Below are positions 38,224-48,659 of a stretch of DNA of 64,000 nucleotides, piece after piece. Positions within the stretch are counted from its first letter, which is position 1. Each line of letters begins with the position of its first letter. Under the pieces are notes generated by a model. The model was given only the letters and a program-made list of their open reading frames with translations, was not told the origin of the DNA and ran no database searches. The position numbers and the translations under genes are program-made. Source of the DNA: Pseudomonas sp. C1C7 (lineage in GTDB: Bacteria; Pseudomonadota; Gammaproteobacteria; Pseudomonadales; Pseudomonadaceae); the NCBI RefSeq assembly GCF_013359595.1, contig NZ_JABFMP010000001.1, forward strand, positions 248,001-312,000, in the 5' to 3' direction.

Positions 38224-39285
38224 TTAGCCGGCGCGACGCAACAGCCAGAGCCCCGCCAGGGCGCAGATCCCGGCGGGTACCAGCACCGCGAACAGCGGCG
38301 AGAAGCCGAACACCAGGCTCGACGGCCCCAGCAAATCCTGGGCAATGCGGAAGGTAAAGCCCACCAGCACGCCGGTAAACACGCGCTGACCCAGGGTTAC
38401 CGAGCGCAACGGGCCGAAGATGAAGGAGATCGCCATCAGCACCAGGGCGGCGGTGACCAGCGGTTGCAACACCTTGACCCAAAAAGCCAGCCAGTAACGG
38501 CCGTTGTTCAGACCCTGGTCCGCCAGATAGTGGATGTAGCCCCACAGACCGGAGATCGACAGCGATTCGGGCGCCATCACCACCGTGCTCAGCAATTGCG
38601 GGCTCAACGCCACGTCCCAGCGCTCGACCGGGGTGTTGACCACTTCCGTGCTGCGTTCGTGGAACAAGGTGGTGGTCACATCGCTCAACTGCCAGTGATC
38701 GGTCTGGAATTCGGCACGCTTGGAGAAGCTGGACGACACCATGTGCCGTTCCTTGTCGAAGTGATAACGGGTCACGCCGTACAGGATGCCGTTGGGTTGT
38801 ACCGAATTGACGTGGATGAACTCGTCGCCCTGACGGTGCCACAGGCCGTGCTTGGCGCTTTGCGCGTCGCCACTGCCCTGGGCCAGCGAACGGTTGGCCT
38901 GCGCGGTGCTTTCAGTGGCCGGCGCGACGTACTCGCCGATCAACAGCCCCACCACCATCAGCACCAGCATCGGTTTCATCACCGCCCAGACGATCCGCCC
39001 GACCGAAACCCCGGCCGCGCGCATGATGGTCAGTTCGCTGTTGCTGGCCAGACTGCCCAGACCGATCAGGCAACCGATCAGAGCGGCCATCGGCAGCATG
39101 TCGTACAGACGACGCGGCGCCGTCAGCAAGACGTAACTCAGGACATCGAGCAACGTATAGGTATCGCTGACATCGCCCATCTCATCGATGAACGCAAACA
39201 GTGTCGCCAGACCGAGAATGATCCCCAGTACCGCCAGGATCGCCATGAACACGCTGCTACCGATGTAGCGGTCGAGCTTAACCAC
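38224..39285 (-). CDS. lptG: LPS export permease LptG
   Basis: 353 residues with six membrane spans, three at each end of a periplasmic jellyroll domain. With LptF and the ATPase LptB it extracts lipopolysaccharide from the inner membrane. The N-terminal segment LTAPRRLYDMLPMAALIG and SELTIMRAAGVS (coupling region) are characteristic. The start is GTG at 39285, overlapping the lptF stop by eight bases. Confidence 0.96.
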   Translation of the reverse strand: MVKLDRYIGSSVFMAILAVLGIILGLATLFAFIDEMGDVSDTYTLLDVLSYVLLTAPRRLYDMLPMAALIGCLIGLGSLASNSELTIMRAAGVSVGRIVWAVMKPMLVLMVVGLLIGEYVAPATESTAQANRSLAQGSGDAQSAKHGLWHRQGDEFIHVNSVQPNGILYGVTRYHFDKERHMVSSSFSKRAEFQTDHWQLSDVTTTLFHERSTEVVNTPVERWDVALSPQLLSTVVMAPESLSISGLWGYIHYLADQGLNNGRYWLAFWVKVLQPLVTAALVLMAISFIFGPLRSVTLGQRVFTGVLVGFTFRIAQDLLGPSSLVFGFSPLFAVLVPAGICALAGLWLLRRAG

Positions 39286-40396
39286 GGGCCACCTCCCGCG
39301 CGCTGCGACGACTCGCCAGCTTCAGCTGCAAGGGCTCCCAGTAGAGCAGGCCCAGGCCGATGAGCAGGAATATCCCGTGCACCCACCACAGACCGAGCGC
39401 GGGCGGAATCTTGCCCTTTTCGAGGGCGCTGCGAGCGGCAATCAGGATGGTCAGGTAAGCCATATAAAGAAGAATCGCCGGTAGCAGCTTGAGGAAACGG
39501 CCCTGGCGCGGGTTGACCCGCGACAGCGGCACCGCCATCAGGGTCACGATGAACACCAGCAACGGCAGGGACAGGCGCCATTGCAGCTCGGTGCGCGAAC
39601 GGATGTCGTCACTGCTCAGCAAGGACGCGGTGGTCATGGCATCGCGGTCGGTCACTTCATCGCTGACATCCGGCTTGGGCAGCAGTACACCGTATTCCTG
39701 ATAGTGAATCGCCCGGTAATCGGCCTGCCCCGGATTACCGTCGTAACGGTAGCCGTTGTCGAGAATCAGGTAGCGGTTGCCATCGGCGCGGATTTCCTGA
39801 CGGCCCTTCTCGGCCACCAGCACCGAAATCCCGCGGTCTTTCTGGTCGGAAGAAAGGTTCTTCTGGGAAATGAACACGCCGGCCAGATTGACCCGGTCAT
39901 CCGACAGCTGTTCGGTGTAGGTCACCCGGGTGCCGTCGCGCAGGGCCTGGAAGCGACCCGGCTCCAGGGTATCGAACTCGGTCAGGGCGTCCTGCTTGTT
40001 CAGCAGAAGCTGGAACTGATTGGCCCCTTGCGGCGCCAGGCTCAGGCTCAACCATGCAACCACCAGCGCCACCAGGGCGGCCGGGAACAGGGTCATGCGA
40101 AACAGGCGTTGCTGGCTCATGCCGGTGGCCGACAGCACGGTCATTTCACTTTCAAGATAGAGGCGACCGTAAGACAGCAGGATCCCGAGGAACAGGCCCA
40201 GCGGCAGGATCAGCTGCAGAAAGCCCGGCAGGCGAAAGCCCATGATCAGGAACAGCGAGCTCGGATCCAGTTGGCCCGAAGCCGCTTGCGCGAGGTACTT
40301 GATGAAGCGTCCGCTCATGATGATGACCAGCAGCACGGCGCTTACGGCGCTCAAGGTCAACAGGACTTCGCGGGATAGATAACGGAAGACGATCAA
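39278..40396 (-). CDS. lptF: LPS export permease LptF
   Basis: Partner of LptG with the same six-span plan. Typical pieces are IVFRYLSREVLLT at the start, LPGFLQLILPLGLFLGILLSYGRL and SEMTVLSATGMS. I choose TTG at 40396 as the start because GGAG lies eight bases before it. A GTG three codons upstream (40405) is also in frame but only one base from that GGAG, too close for it to be used. This gives 372 residues, close to other Pseudomonas LptF. Confidence 0.93.
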   Translation of the reverse strand: MIVFRYLSREVLLTLSAVSAVLLVIIMSGRFIKYLAQAASGQLDPSSLFLIMGFRLPGFLQLILPLGLFLGILLSYGRLYLESEMTVLSATGMSQQRLFRMTLFPAALVALVVAWLSLSLAPQGANQFQLLLNKQDALTEFDTLEPGRFQALRDGTRVTYTEQLSDDRVNLAGVFISQKNLSSDQKDRGISVLVAEKGRQEIRADGNRYLILDNGYRYDGNPGQADYRAIHYQEYGVLLPKPDVSDEVTDRDAMTTASLLSSDDIRSRTELQWRLSLPLLVFIVTLMAVPLSRVNPRQGRFLKLLPAILLYMAYLTILIAARSALEKGKIPPALGLWWVHGIFLLIGLGLLYWEPLQLKLASRRSAREVARG

Positions 40397-42210
<1,814 letters not shown>

Positions 42211-42219
42211 AACCGATGA

Positions 42220-42257
42220 CCAGGGGCGGCGCTGCTTGCGGGCAGCGCCGCCCCTGG
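42220..42257 (+). promoter_or_regulatory. Long GC-rich hairpin between pepA and holC
   Basis: CCAGGGGCGGCGCTGC (42220-42235) pairs perfectly with its complement at 42242-42257 over 16 bases with a 6-base loop. CTCAGG rather than a T run follows, and the holC ribosome binding site starts 4 bases later. It could slow transcription, protect pepA mRNA from 3' decay or adjust holC translation. Confidence 0.6.
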
Positions 42258-42270
42258 CTCAGGAACCGCA

Positions 42271-42699
42271 ATGACCAAAGTCGACTTCTATATCCTGCCC
42301 AGCGCCGATCCTTCGGCACGCCTGGATTTCGCCTGCAAACTCACGGAAAAAGCCTGGCGCATGGGCCACCGTGTCTATCTGCATTGCAGCGACGCCGCCC
42401 AGCGTGACGATCTGGATGCGCGCCTGTGGGCCTTCAAGGGCGAAAGCTTCGTGCCCCACGGTCCCGCGGAAAGCGAACCGGACGGGCTGATCGTTCTGGG
42501 TAGTGGCGATGATTGCGGTCAACATCAGGATTTGCTGGTCAACCTGGACCTCAAGATCCCCGCTTTTGCCCAGCGTTTCGCCCGCGTGGCGGAAGTGGTG
42601 GTCGAAGATCCGGTGATCCGCCAGGCCGCGCGGGAGAGTTTCCGTTTCTACCGCGAACAGGGCTATCCTCTGCAAGATCACCGTTTACAGCGACTCTGA
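42271..42699 (+). CDS. holC: DNA polymerase III chi subunit
   Basis: 142 residues beginning MTKVDFYILPSADPSARLDF, the usual chi N-terminus. LTEKAWRMGHRVYLHC, WAFKGESFVPHG and the PDGLIVLGS region match the family. Chi joins the clamp loader through psi and binds SSB. AGGA lies six bases before the ATG. The pepA-holC order is standard in gammaproteobacteria. Confidence 0.95.
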   Translation: MTKVDFYILPSADPSARLDFACKLTEKAWRMGHRVYLHCSDAAQRDDLDARLWAFKGESFVPHGPAESEPDGLIVLGSGDDCGQHQDLLVNLDLKIPAFAQRFARVAEVVVEDPVIRQAARESFRFYREQGYPLQDHRLQRL

Positions 42700-42707
42700 G
42701 CATTCCG

Positions 42708-43100
42708 ATGGACACTCCAAAACCGCTGCAAAAATCCGCGCACCTGCTGGACGACCTCGAGTCGATCCGCCAATTGCTCGGCGATGACAACCTGCAACCG
42801 CCGCTTTTGACCGACACGGTCGAAGCAGGCGATCAGGAACAGATTCCGATGCTGTTCGACGCCGTCAGCGAACCTGAACCGGCCGTCGCACCCGCCCCTT
42901 CCGCGCCTGCTGCTGCAGAACCTGCACCGAGCGCCGACAAAAACGCCGAAGCCCAGCTGTACCTCGACAGCGAACTGCGCGCCGCCGCGCAATTGATCAT
43001 GCAAGACGTGATCGACGACTTCGCCCCGCACATCGAAACCGAAATCAAACGCCGCTTGAGCGCGCGGCTTGAGCGGTTGTTGAGTCAGTACAACGACTAA
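42708..43100 (+). CDS. Small acidic protein downstream of holC, unknown function
   Basis: 130 residues. The first 50 and last 50 residues look structured (SAHLLDDLESIRQLLGDD and LIMQDVIDDFAPHIETEIKR), joined by an Ala/Pro/Glu-rich linker (about 50-85) that is probably disordered. A gene of this kind follows holC in Pseudomonas and is sometimes labelled chi-related, but I see no chi homology. It begins eight bases after the holC stop. valS, which I would expect next, is not here. Confidence 0.7.
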   Translation: MDTPKPLQKSAHLLDDLESIRQLLGDDNLQPPLLTDTVEAGDQEQIPMLFDAVSEPEPAVAPAPSAPAAAEPAPSADKNAEAQLYLDSELRAAAQLIMQDVIDDFAPHIETEIKRRLSARLERLLSQYND

Positions 43101-43117
43101 AGGACACCCGGGATCCC

Positions 43118-43225
43118 TGTGGCGAGGGGGCTTGCCCCGTTGGACTGCGTAGCAGGCCCCTCTTTTTGGGGCCGATTCGCGACCCAACGGGGCGGTGCGA
43201 CGTTTCGACAAGCCCCCTCGCCACA
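43118..43225. repeat. Large nested inverted repeat, GTGGCGAGGGGGCTTG type
   Basis: Outer arms TGTGGCGAGGGGGCTTG (43118-43134) and its exact inverse (43209-43225). Inner arms CCCCGTTGG (43135-43143) and CCAACGGGG (43184-43192), offset by 16 bases on the right side. A GGCCCCTCTTTTTGGGGCC hairpin lies at the centre (43156-43174). It is a third REP-like family, seen once in this window. Confidence 0.8.
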
Positions 43226-43250
43226 ACGACACCTCACCAAGAGTCCGCTC

Positions 43251-44015
43251 TCAGGTGCTCAAATAACGCCCAATCAACGCAATCCCGCTCGCCAGCACCA
43301 GCCACGTCACCAACCGCACAAACGCCTCCCGGGACAAGCGCCTGGTCAAACGCCGACCAACCCACAATCCCAGCGCCATCGCCGGCAGCAAGCAGACCGC
43401 CAACACCAGCAACGGCACATCCGAATACACCCCGGCGAGCGCAAACAGACTCAAACGCACCACCGTGCTGCAACTGATCAGCGCGCTTTGGGTCGCCCGG
43501 GCTTCATCCTTGGGCAGTCGGCTGTTCAGATAAATCGCGTACAAAAAGCCGCCACTGCCAAACAACGCCCCGAACATCCCGCCCACCGTGCCCATCGGCA
43601 CTGACCATGCGGCCGACAATTGCGCCGGACGGGCTTTTATCCACAGGCTGTAAATCGCGTAGGCACTGATGAACAGCCCCATCAATAGCAGCAACAGGTC
43701 GGATTTGAGGTTCAGCAGGAAAATCACCCCAAGGGTGCAGCCCACCGCCATGCACGGCAGCAGCCGCAGTAGCTCGGGCCTGGCCACGTCCCGGCGTGAA
43801 GGCAGCAGGTTGCCGAAGGCTGCGACGAAATCCAGCAGCACCAGCAGCGGGACGATTTTCGACAGTGGCATGAACAGGATCAGGATCGGCCCGGCGACCA
43901 ATGCGGTGCCGAAGCCGGCGATGCCGAAAACAATGTAGGCCAGTGCAACGCCGCCCCCAATCACCACCCATTCCCCAGCGCCAAACTGCCACTGGCCCAA
44001 CCAATCAATCAGCAT
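43251..44015 (-). CDS. TSUP/TauE-SafE family permease
   Basis: 254 residues with about eight membrane spans. GIAGFGTALVAGP near the N-terminus and MGTVGGMFGALFGSGGFLYAIYL in the second half are the paired glycine-rich motifs of the TauE/SafE family, which exports sulfite, sulfoacetate or related anions. The substrate is unknown. I use ATG 44015 because AGGGA lies nine bases upstream; a TTG nine bases further upstream is in frame but abuts that AGGGA. It stands alone between repeat elements and is convergent with the holC unit. Confidence 0.85.
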   Translation of the reverse strand: MLIDWLGQWQFGAGEWVVIGGGVALAYIVFGIAGFGTALVAGPILILFMPLSKIVPLLVLLDFVAAFGNLLPSRRDVARPELLRLLPCMAVGCTLGVIFLLNLKSDLLLLLMGLFISAYAIYSLWIKARPAQLSAAWSVPMGTVGGMFGALFGSGGFLYAIYLNSRLPKDEARATQSALISCSTVVRLSLFALAGVYSDVPLLVLAVCLLPAMALGLWVGRRLTRRLSREAFVRLVTWLVLASGIALIGRYLST

Positions 44016-44031
44016 GTCACTCAATCCCTGC

Positions 44032-44120
44032 GTAGGAGCTGGCTAAATCATGTACTGCAGGCTGCGATCTTTTGATCTTGCTCTTTAAAGATCAAGATCG
44101 CAGCCTTCGGCAGCTCCTAC
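44032..44120. repeat. REP pair, GCTGCCGAAGG type, with one interrupted arm
   Basis: The right arm (about 44089-44120) is intact. In the left arm the run GTAGGAGCTG (44032-44041) is followed by about 16 foreign bases before CAGGCTGCGATC resumes, where only CCG is expected. The inner part (GATCTT and inverse) still pairs. Confidence 0.8.
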
Positions 44121-44165
44121 AAGGGGTCGTGCATTCGGCTCGGGAATGCCTTTAAACTGCGCCCC

Positions 44166-45545
44166 ATGATTAAAGATCCCTTTGCAAGACTCGGCCTGGA
44201 CCGCGAAGTCCTGACCGTTACTCAGCTCAACGGCCGTGCGCGGGTGTTGCTTGAAGACGTGTTCAGCAATATCTGGGTCGAGGGCGAAATCTCCAACCTC
44301 GCGCGCCCGGCGTCGGGCCACGTGTACTTCACCCTCAAGGACAGCGGCGCACAGGTGCGTTGCGCACTGTTCCGGCAGAACGCCGCACGGGTGCGCCAGG
44401 CGCTGAAAGACGGCCTGGCGGTCAAGGTACGGGGCAAGGTCTCGCTGTTCGAAGGGCGCGGCGATTATCAGCTGATCCTCGACACCGTGGAGCCGGCCGG
44501 CGACGGCGCCTTGCGCCTGGCGTTCGACGCTTTGAAGGAAAAGCTCAGCGCCGAAGGCCTGTTCAGTGCCGAGCGCAAAGTGCCGCTGCCGGCGCATCCG
44601 CAACGCATCGGTATCATCAGCTCGCCCACCGGCGCGGTGATTCGCGACATCATCAGTGTGTTCCGCCGTCGTGCACCCCAGGTGCAGCTGACCCTGATTC
44701 CCACCGCCGTCCAGGGCCGCGAAGCCACCGCGCAGATCGTCCGCGCCCTGAAACTGGCGGACGCCCGTGGCTTCGATGCCTTGATCCTGGCCCGTGGCGG
44801 CGGCTCGCTGGAAGACCTCTGGTGCTTCAACGAAGAAGCCGTGGCCCGCGCCGTGGATGCCTGCGTGACACCGATCGTCAGCGCCGTCGGCCACGAAACC
44901 GACGTGTCGATCAGTGACTTCGTCGCCGACGTCCGCGCCCCCACCCCGTCCGCCGCCGCCGAACTGCTGGCCCCGGACTCCAGCGATCTGGTGCGTCGGG
45001 TCGAGAGCCTGCACCGGCGCCTGGTGATGCGCATGCGCGACCGCCTGATGCGCGATCGTCTGCGTCTGGAAGGCATTTCCCGGCGTCTGCGTCATCCCGG
45101 CGAACGCTTGCGCCAACAAGCGCAGCGCCTGGACGATCTGGACATGCGCCTGCGCCGGGCCTTCGAGCGCAACCTCAACACCCGTCGCGAACGCTTGATC
45201 CGCCTGGAAACCCGCCTGGCCGGGCAGCATCCGGGCCGGCAACTGGCGATGCTGCGCCAGCGCCTCGACAGCCTCGCCGAACGCCTGCCCCGCGCCATGC
45301 GCGAAGGCCTGAAAAGCCGTCGTCTGCAACTGCACAGCCAGATGCAGACCCTGCACGTGGTCAGCCCGCTGGCGACCCTTGGCCGTGGTTACAGCATTTT
45401 GCTGGACGAGCGCGGCAACGCGATTCGCAGCGCTGCGCAAACCCAAAACGGCCAGCGCCTGAAGGCCAAGCTGGGTGAAGGCGAACTGCAAGTGCGGGTC
45501 GAAGACAATCACCTGACACCCGTCACCCTTTCTTTACTGGATTGA
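44166..45545 (+). CDS. xseA: Exodeoxyribonuclease VII large subunit
   Basis: 459 residues. An N-terminal OB fold (VLTVTQLNGRARVLLEDVF...VEGEISNLARPASGHVYF) precedes the catalytic domain with IGIISSPTGAVIRDI, ARGGGSLEDLW and SAVGHETDVSISDFVAD. A long Arg-rich coiled coil (about 285-400) follows. With XseB it degrades single-stranded DNA from both ends. The M23 peptidase gene starts three bases after the stop. Confidence 0.97.
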   Translation: MIKDPFARLGLDREVLTVTQLNGRARVLLEDVFSNIWVEGEISNLARPASGHVYFTLKDSGAQVRCALFRQNAARVRQALKDGLAVKVRGKVSLFEGRGDYQLILDTVEPAGDGALRLAFDALKEKLSAEGLFSAERKVPLPAHPQRIGIISSPTGAVIRDIISVFRRRAPQVQLTLIPTAVQGREATAQIVRALKLADARGFDALILARGGGSLEDLWCFNEEAVARAVDACVTPIVSAVGHETDVSISDFVADVRAPTPSAAAELLAPDSSDLVRRVESLHRRLVMRMRDRLMRDRLRLEGISRRLRHPGERLRQQAQRLDDLDMRLRRAFERNLNTRRERLIRLETRLAGQHPGRQLAMLRQRLDSLAERLPRAMREGLKSRRLQLHSQMQTLHVVSPLATLGRGYSILLDERGNAIRSAAQTQNGQRLKAKLGEGELQVRVEDNHLTPVTLSLLD

Positions 45546-45548
45546 TCC

Positions 45549-46370
45549 ATGCCACGCTTTTTAGCTTCGCTTCTCTTGTTGTGCCTGACGCTCAATGCCC
45601 ACGCCGATAGCTACATCACGCGCCTGCTGAACAAACCGGTGCCCGGCGGCGTGGCCGTGGTGGATCTGGGCAGCGCCGCGCAGGCCCCGAAAGCCAGCTA
45701 TCAGGGCAAACCGGTACTGGTGGTCAAGGAGCAGAACAACTGGCTGGCGATTGTCGGCGTGCCACTGACGGTCAAGCCGGGGGCGCAGTCCATCAGCAGC
45801 GGCGGCCGCACCCTGGGTTTCACCGTCGGCAGCAAGAAATACCCGGAACAGCGCATCACCCTGAAAAACACCCAGCAGGTCAATCCGGACCAGGACAACC
45901 TCAAGCGCATCGAACGCGAGCTGGCCGAGCAGATTGCCGCCTACCGCACCTTCAGCCCGAATACGCCGAGCAACCTGTTGCTGGACAAACCGGTCAACGG
46001 GCCGCTGTCGAGCAAGTTCGGTGTACGTCGTTACTTCAACGGTGAAGAACGCAATCCTCACTCGGGGCTGGATTTCGCCGTGCCTGCCGGCACCCCGATC
46101 AAGACCCCGGCCGCGGGCAAGGTGATCCTGATCGGCAATTACTTCTTCAATGGCAACACGGTGTTCGTCGACCATGGTCAGGGCTTCATCAGCATGTTCT
46201 GCCATATGTCGAAAATCGATGTGAAGGTCGGCCAGCAACTGGCGCGCGGTGCGGTGGTGGGCAAGGTCGGCGCGACCGGTCGGGCGACGGGGCCGCACAT
46301 GCACTGGAATGTCAGCCTGAATGATGCGCGGGTGGATCCGGCGATTTTCATTGGGGCTTTCCAACCCTAA
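45549..46370 (+). CDS. Secreted M23 peptidoglycan endopeptidase
   Basis: 273 residues with a signal peptide (1 to about 19). The C-terminal M23 domain has the zinc ligands His171 and Asp175 in HSGLDF and His252 in HMHWN, with catalytic His219 in MFCHMSK. The N-terminal domain (20-135) resembles the immunoglobulin-like domain found before M23 in similar enzymes. It likely cuts peptide crosslinks in the periplasm. The active-site set is complete, so it should be an enzyme rather than a regulator. It is probably co-transcribed with xseA. Confidence 0.9.
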   Translation: MPRFLASLLLLCLTLNAHADSYITRLLNKPVPGGVAVVDLGSAAQAPKASYQGKPVLVVKEQNNWLAIVGVPLTVKPGAQSISSGGRTLGFTVGSKKYPEQRITLKNTQQVNPDQDNLKRIERELAEQIAAYRTFSPNTPSNLLLDKPVNGPLSSKFGVRRYFNGEERNPHSGLDFAVPAGTPIKTPAAGKVILIGNYFFNGNTVFVDHGQGFISMFCHMSKIDVKVGQQLARGAVVGKVGATGRATGPHMHWNVSLNDARVDPAIFIGAFQP

Positions 46371-46388
46371 TTTTGCGGTGTGGCTGAG

Positions 46389-46489
46389 GGCCTCTTCGCG
46401 GGCAAGCCCGCTCCCACAGGGTGCTTTGGTGTACACGAAATCTCTGTCACCTCCAGCCACTGTGGGAGCGGGCTGCCCGCGAAGAGGCC
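46389..46489. repeat. REP doublet, GTGGGAGCGGGCTTGC type
   Basis: Arms 46389-46419 and 46460-46489, inverted relative to the usual order (outer ends are GGCCTCTTCGCGGGC). The second arm has lost TT from CTTGCC. It follows the M23 gene. Confidence 0.88.
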
Positions 46490-46625
46490 GGCAGCCTCAC
46501 CACCGAATTTCAATTGCTGACGCTCAATCATCGGCGCAATCATTCACGCCCCACACCCCGAAATGCGCGATCAAATCGCGACAATCACAGCAAAAGCAGA
46601 ACTTCTCCCAATTTTTTCTGACTGC

Positions 46626-46654
46626 TTGCCATCCTCCCCCCTCAAGGTTAGGGT
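46626..46654 (+). promoter_or_regulatory. Candidate leuA promoter
   Basis: TTGCCA (46626-46631) and TAGGGT (46649-46654) are 17 bases apart. The -10 matches consensus only at its key positions T, A and final T. Transcription would begin close to 46661, right at the leader ORF ATG (46662), so the leader could be translated as a leaderless or near-leaderless message. Confidence 0.4.
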
Positions 46655-46661
46655 TGAAGGC

Positions 46662-46739
46662 ATGAAAACCTCTCACACCCTCATCCAGCTCCGTCAGCAT
46701 CGCAGCTTGTGCCTTGTCAGCGCACGACTGCCAGGCTGA
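46662..46739 (+). CDS. Candidate leuA leader peptide
   Basis: 25 codons from ATG 46662 to TGA 46737-46739, with GAAGG just before. Leu is at positions 7, 10, 16, 18 and 23 (codons CTC, CTC, TTG, CTT, CTG), five of 25. The middle reads RQHRSLCLVSARLPG. It ends 87 bases before leuA, the first leucine-pathway gene. Leader peptides rich in the pathway's amino acid control such genes by attenuation in many gammaproteobacteria. No terminator/antiterminator pair is obvious, so the mechanism is open. Confidence 0.5.
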   Translation: MKTSHTLIQLRQHRSLCLVSARLPG

Positions 46740-46826
46740 ATCGCGGCACCTCGTCTCACGCGTTATCCAGAACATTGATCCACCGGCAGGCCGCCTTTTT
46801 TCGGCCCACACAATAAGGATTTCCCC

Positions 46827-48506
46827 ATGAGCATGCTCAAAGACCCGTCTTCGAAATACCGCCCGTTCGCGACCATCAATCTTCCGGATCGCACCTGGCC
46901 GTCGAAAACCATCACCGCCGCCCCGATCTGGTGCAGCTCCGACCTGCGTGACGGCAACCAGTCGCTGATCGAACCGATGGACTCGGCGAAGAAGCTGCGC
47001 TTCTGGAAAACCCTCGTGCAGGTCGGCGTGAAAGAAATCGAAGCCTCCTTCCCGTCCGCTTCGCAAACCGATTTCGACTTCGTCCGCACCCTGATCGAAG
47101 ACGGTCATATCCCCGACGACACCACCATCCAGGTATTGACCCAGGCACGTGAAGACTTGATCGCACGTACTTTCGAATCCCTGCGTGGCGCGAAAAAAGC
47201 CATCGTTCACCTGTACAACGCCACGTCGCCTTCTTTCCGCCGCATTGTCTTCAACCAGGATGTGAACGGGGTCAAGGAAATTGCCGTGAACGCGGCCAAG
47301 CTGTTCGTCAAATATGCCGCCCAGCAACCTGAAACCGAGTGGACCTTCCAGTACTCCCCGGAAACCTTCAGTGCCACCGAACTGGAAGTCGCCAAGGAAG
47401 TCTGCGACGCGGTGATCGAGGTCTGGAACCCGACGCCCGAGCGCAAGATCATCCTCAACCTGCCGGCCACCGTGGAATGCGCGACCCCGAACATCTACGC
47501 CGACCAGATCGAATGGTTCAGCCGCCACATCAACCGTCGTGACAGCGTGATCATCAGCCTGCACACCCACAACGACCGTGGCACCGGCGTTGCCGCCACC
47601 GAGCTGGGCCTGATGGCCGGCGCCGACCGCGTCGAAGGCTGCCTGTTCGGCAACGGCGAGCGTACCGGTAACGTCGACCTGGTGACCGTGGCACTGAACA
47701 TGTACACCCAGGGCCTGAACCCTGGGCTGGACTTCTCCGACATCGACGGCGTGCGCAAGGTCGTCGAAGAGTGCAACCAGATCCAGGTGCACCCACGTCA
47801 CCCGTACGTCGGCGATCTGGTTCACACCGCGTTCTCCGGCTCCCACCAGGATGCGATCCGCAAGGGCTTCGCCCAGCAGAAACCGGATGCATTGTGGGAA
47901 GTGCCGTACCTGCCGATCGACCCGGCCGACATCGGCCGCAGCTACGAGGCGGTGATCCGCGTCAACAGCCAGTCGGGCAAGGGCGGTATCGCCTACCTGC
48001 TGGAGCAGGAATACGGCATCAGCCTGCCGCGTCGCATGCAGATCGAGTTCAGCCAGGTCGTGCAGCGTGAAACCGATCGCCTGGGCCTGGAAATGACCGC
48101 CCAGCAGATCCACGCCCTGCTGCACAGCGAATACCTGCAAGCCAACGCGCCTTACGCGCTGGTCAGCCACCGCCTGCAGGAAGAAAACGGCCACAGCGCC
48201 GTCGAAGTGGAGGTCGCCAGCCAAGGCCAGGGCGAAACCAACCTGCACTGGCGCGGCAAGGGCAACGGCGCCCTGGAAGCCCTGGTGGCCGGCCTGCCGG
48301 TTCCGGTGGAAATCATGGACTACAACGAGCACGCCATCGGCGCGGGCACCAATGCCAAGGCAGCCGCCTACATTGAACTGCGTGTGAATGGTGAGCGTGC
48401 GGTGCACGGCGTCGGCATCGACGAAAACATCACCACCGCCAGCTTCAAGGCCCTGTTCAGCGCGCTGAACCGCTCGCTGAGCCAGCCGGAAGCCAAAGCG
48501 GCGTAA
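46827..48506 (+). CDS. leuA: 2-isopropylmalate synthase (long type)
   Basis: 559 residues, the long LeuA form. It condenses acetyl-CoA with 2-oxoisovalerate, the first step to leucine. The N-terminal HMGL-like barrel has [16 protein letters not shown] and [11 protein letters not shown] with the metal-binding His pair. The C-terminal third (about 440-559) is the LeuA dimer/regulatory domain ([14 protein letters not shown]) that binds leucine for feedback inhibition. AAGGA lies seven bases before the ATG. A terminator follows, so it is a single-gene unit. Confidence 0.96.
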   Translation: MSMLKDPSSKYRPFATINLPDRTWPSKTITAAPIWCSSDLRDGNQSLIEPMDSAKKLRFWKTLVQVGVKEIEASFPSASQTDFDFVRTLIEDGHIPDDTTIQVLTQAREDLIARTFESLRGAKKAIVHLYNATSPSFRRIVFNQDVNGVKEIAVNAAKLFVKYAAQQPETEWTFQYSPETFSATELEVAKEVCDAVIEVWNPTPERKIILNLPATVECATPNIYADQIEWFSRHINRRDSVIISLHTHNDRGTGVAATELGLMAGADRVEGCLFGNGERTGNVDLVTVALNMYTQGLNPGLDFSDIDGVRKVVEECNQIQVHPRHPYVGDLVHTAFSGSHQDAIRKGFAQQKPDALWEVPYLPIDPADIGRSYEAVIRVNSQSGKGGIAYLLEQEYGISLPRRMQIEFSQVVQRETDRLGLEMTAQQIHALLHSEYLQANAPYALVSHRLQEENGHSAVEVEVASQGQGETNLHWRGKGNGALEALVAGLPVPVEIMDYNEHAIGAGTNAKAAAYIELRVNGERAVHGVGIDENITTASFKALFSALNRSLSQPEAKAA

Positions 48507-48521
48507 AGCTCACTGCCATGC

Positions 48522-48556
48522 AAAAGGCCCCGGGGTGTGAACCTCGGGGCCTTTTT
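48522..48556 (+). terminator. Rho-independent terminator of leuA
   Basis: AAAAGGCCCCG (48522-48532) pairs with CGGGGCCTTTTT (48545-48556) and ends in five T plus GTTT. It lies 15 bases past the leuA stop. Confidence 0.92.
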
Positions 48557-48560
48557 GTTT

Positions 48561-48644
48561 GAAGATCAAAAGATCGCAGCCTTCGGCAGCTCCTAAAGGA
48601 GTACGCGTTCCCCTGCAGGAGCTGCCAAAGGCTGCGATCTTTTA
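48561..48644. repeat. REP pair (inverted), GCTGCCGAAGG type
   Basis: Arm one is AAAGATCGCAGCCTTCGGCA from about 48569; arm two has one change (CTGCCAAAGG). It lies directly behind the leuA terminator and ahead of the convergent amidase gene. Confidence 0.9.
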
Positions 48645-48659
48645 AAGCTGTTCAGAATC

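Larger units (their letters stand above)
46490..46826. other. Upstream region of leuA
   Basis: The 337 bases hold a candidate promoter and a 25-codon leader ORF, described separately. Between the leader stop (46739) and leuA lie 87 bases with CGGCAGGCCGCC followed by six T (46796-46801) and CGGCC. GGCCG and CGGCC could pair with the T run in the loop. I find no standard terminator. The leuA ribosome binding site is AAGGA at 46815-46819. Confidence 0.6.

Noticed and set aside
46740..46826. Classical attenuator terminator before leuA
   Set aside because: The T run lies in a loop between GGCCG and CGGCC and no stable stem directly precedes it.
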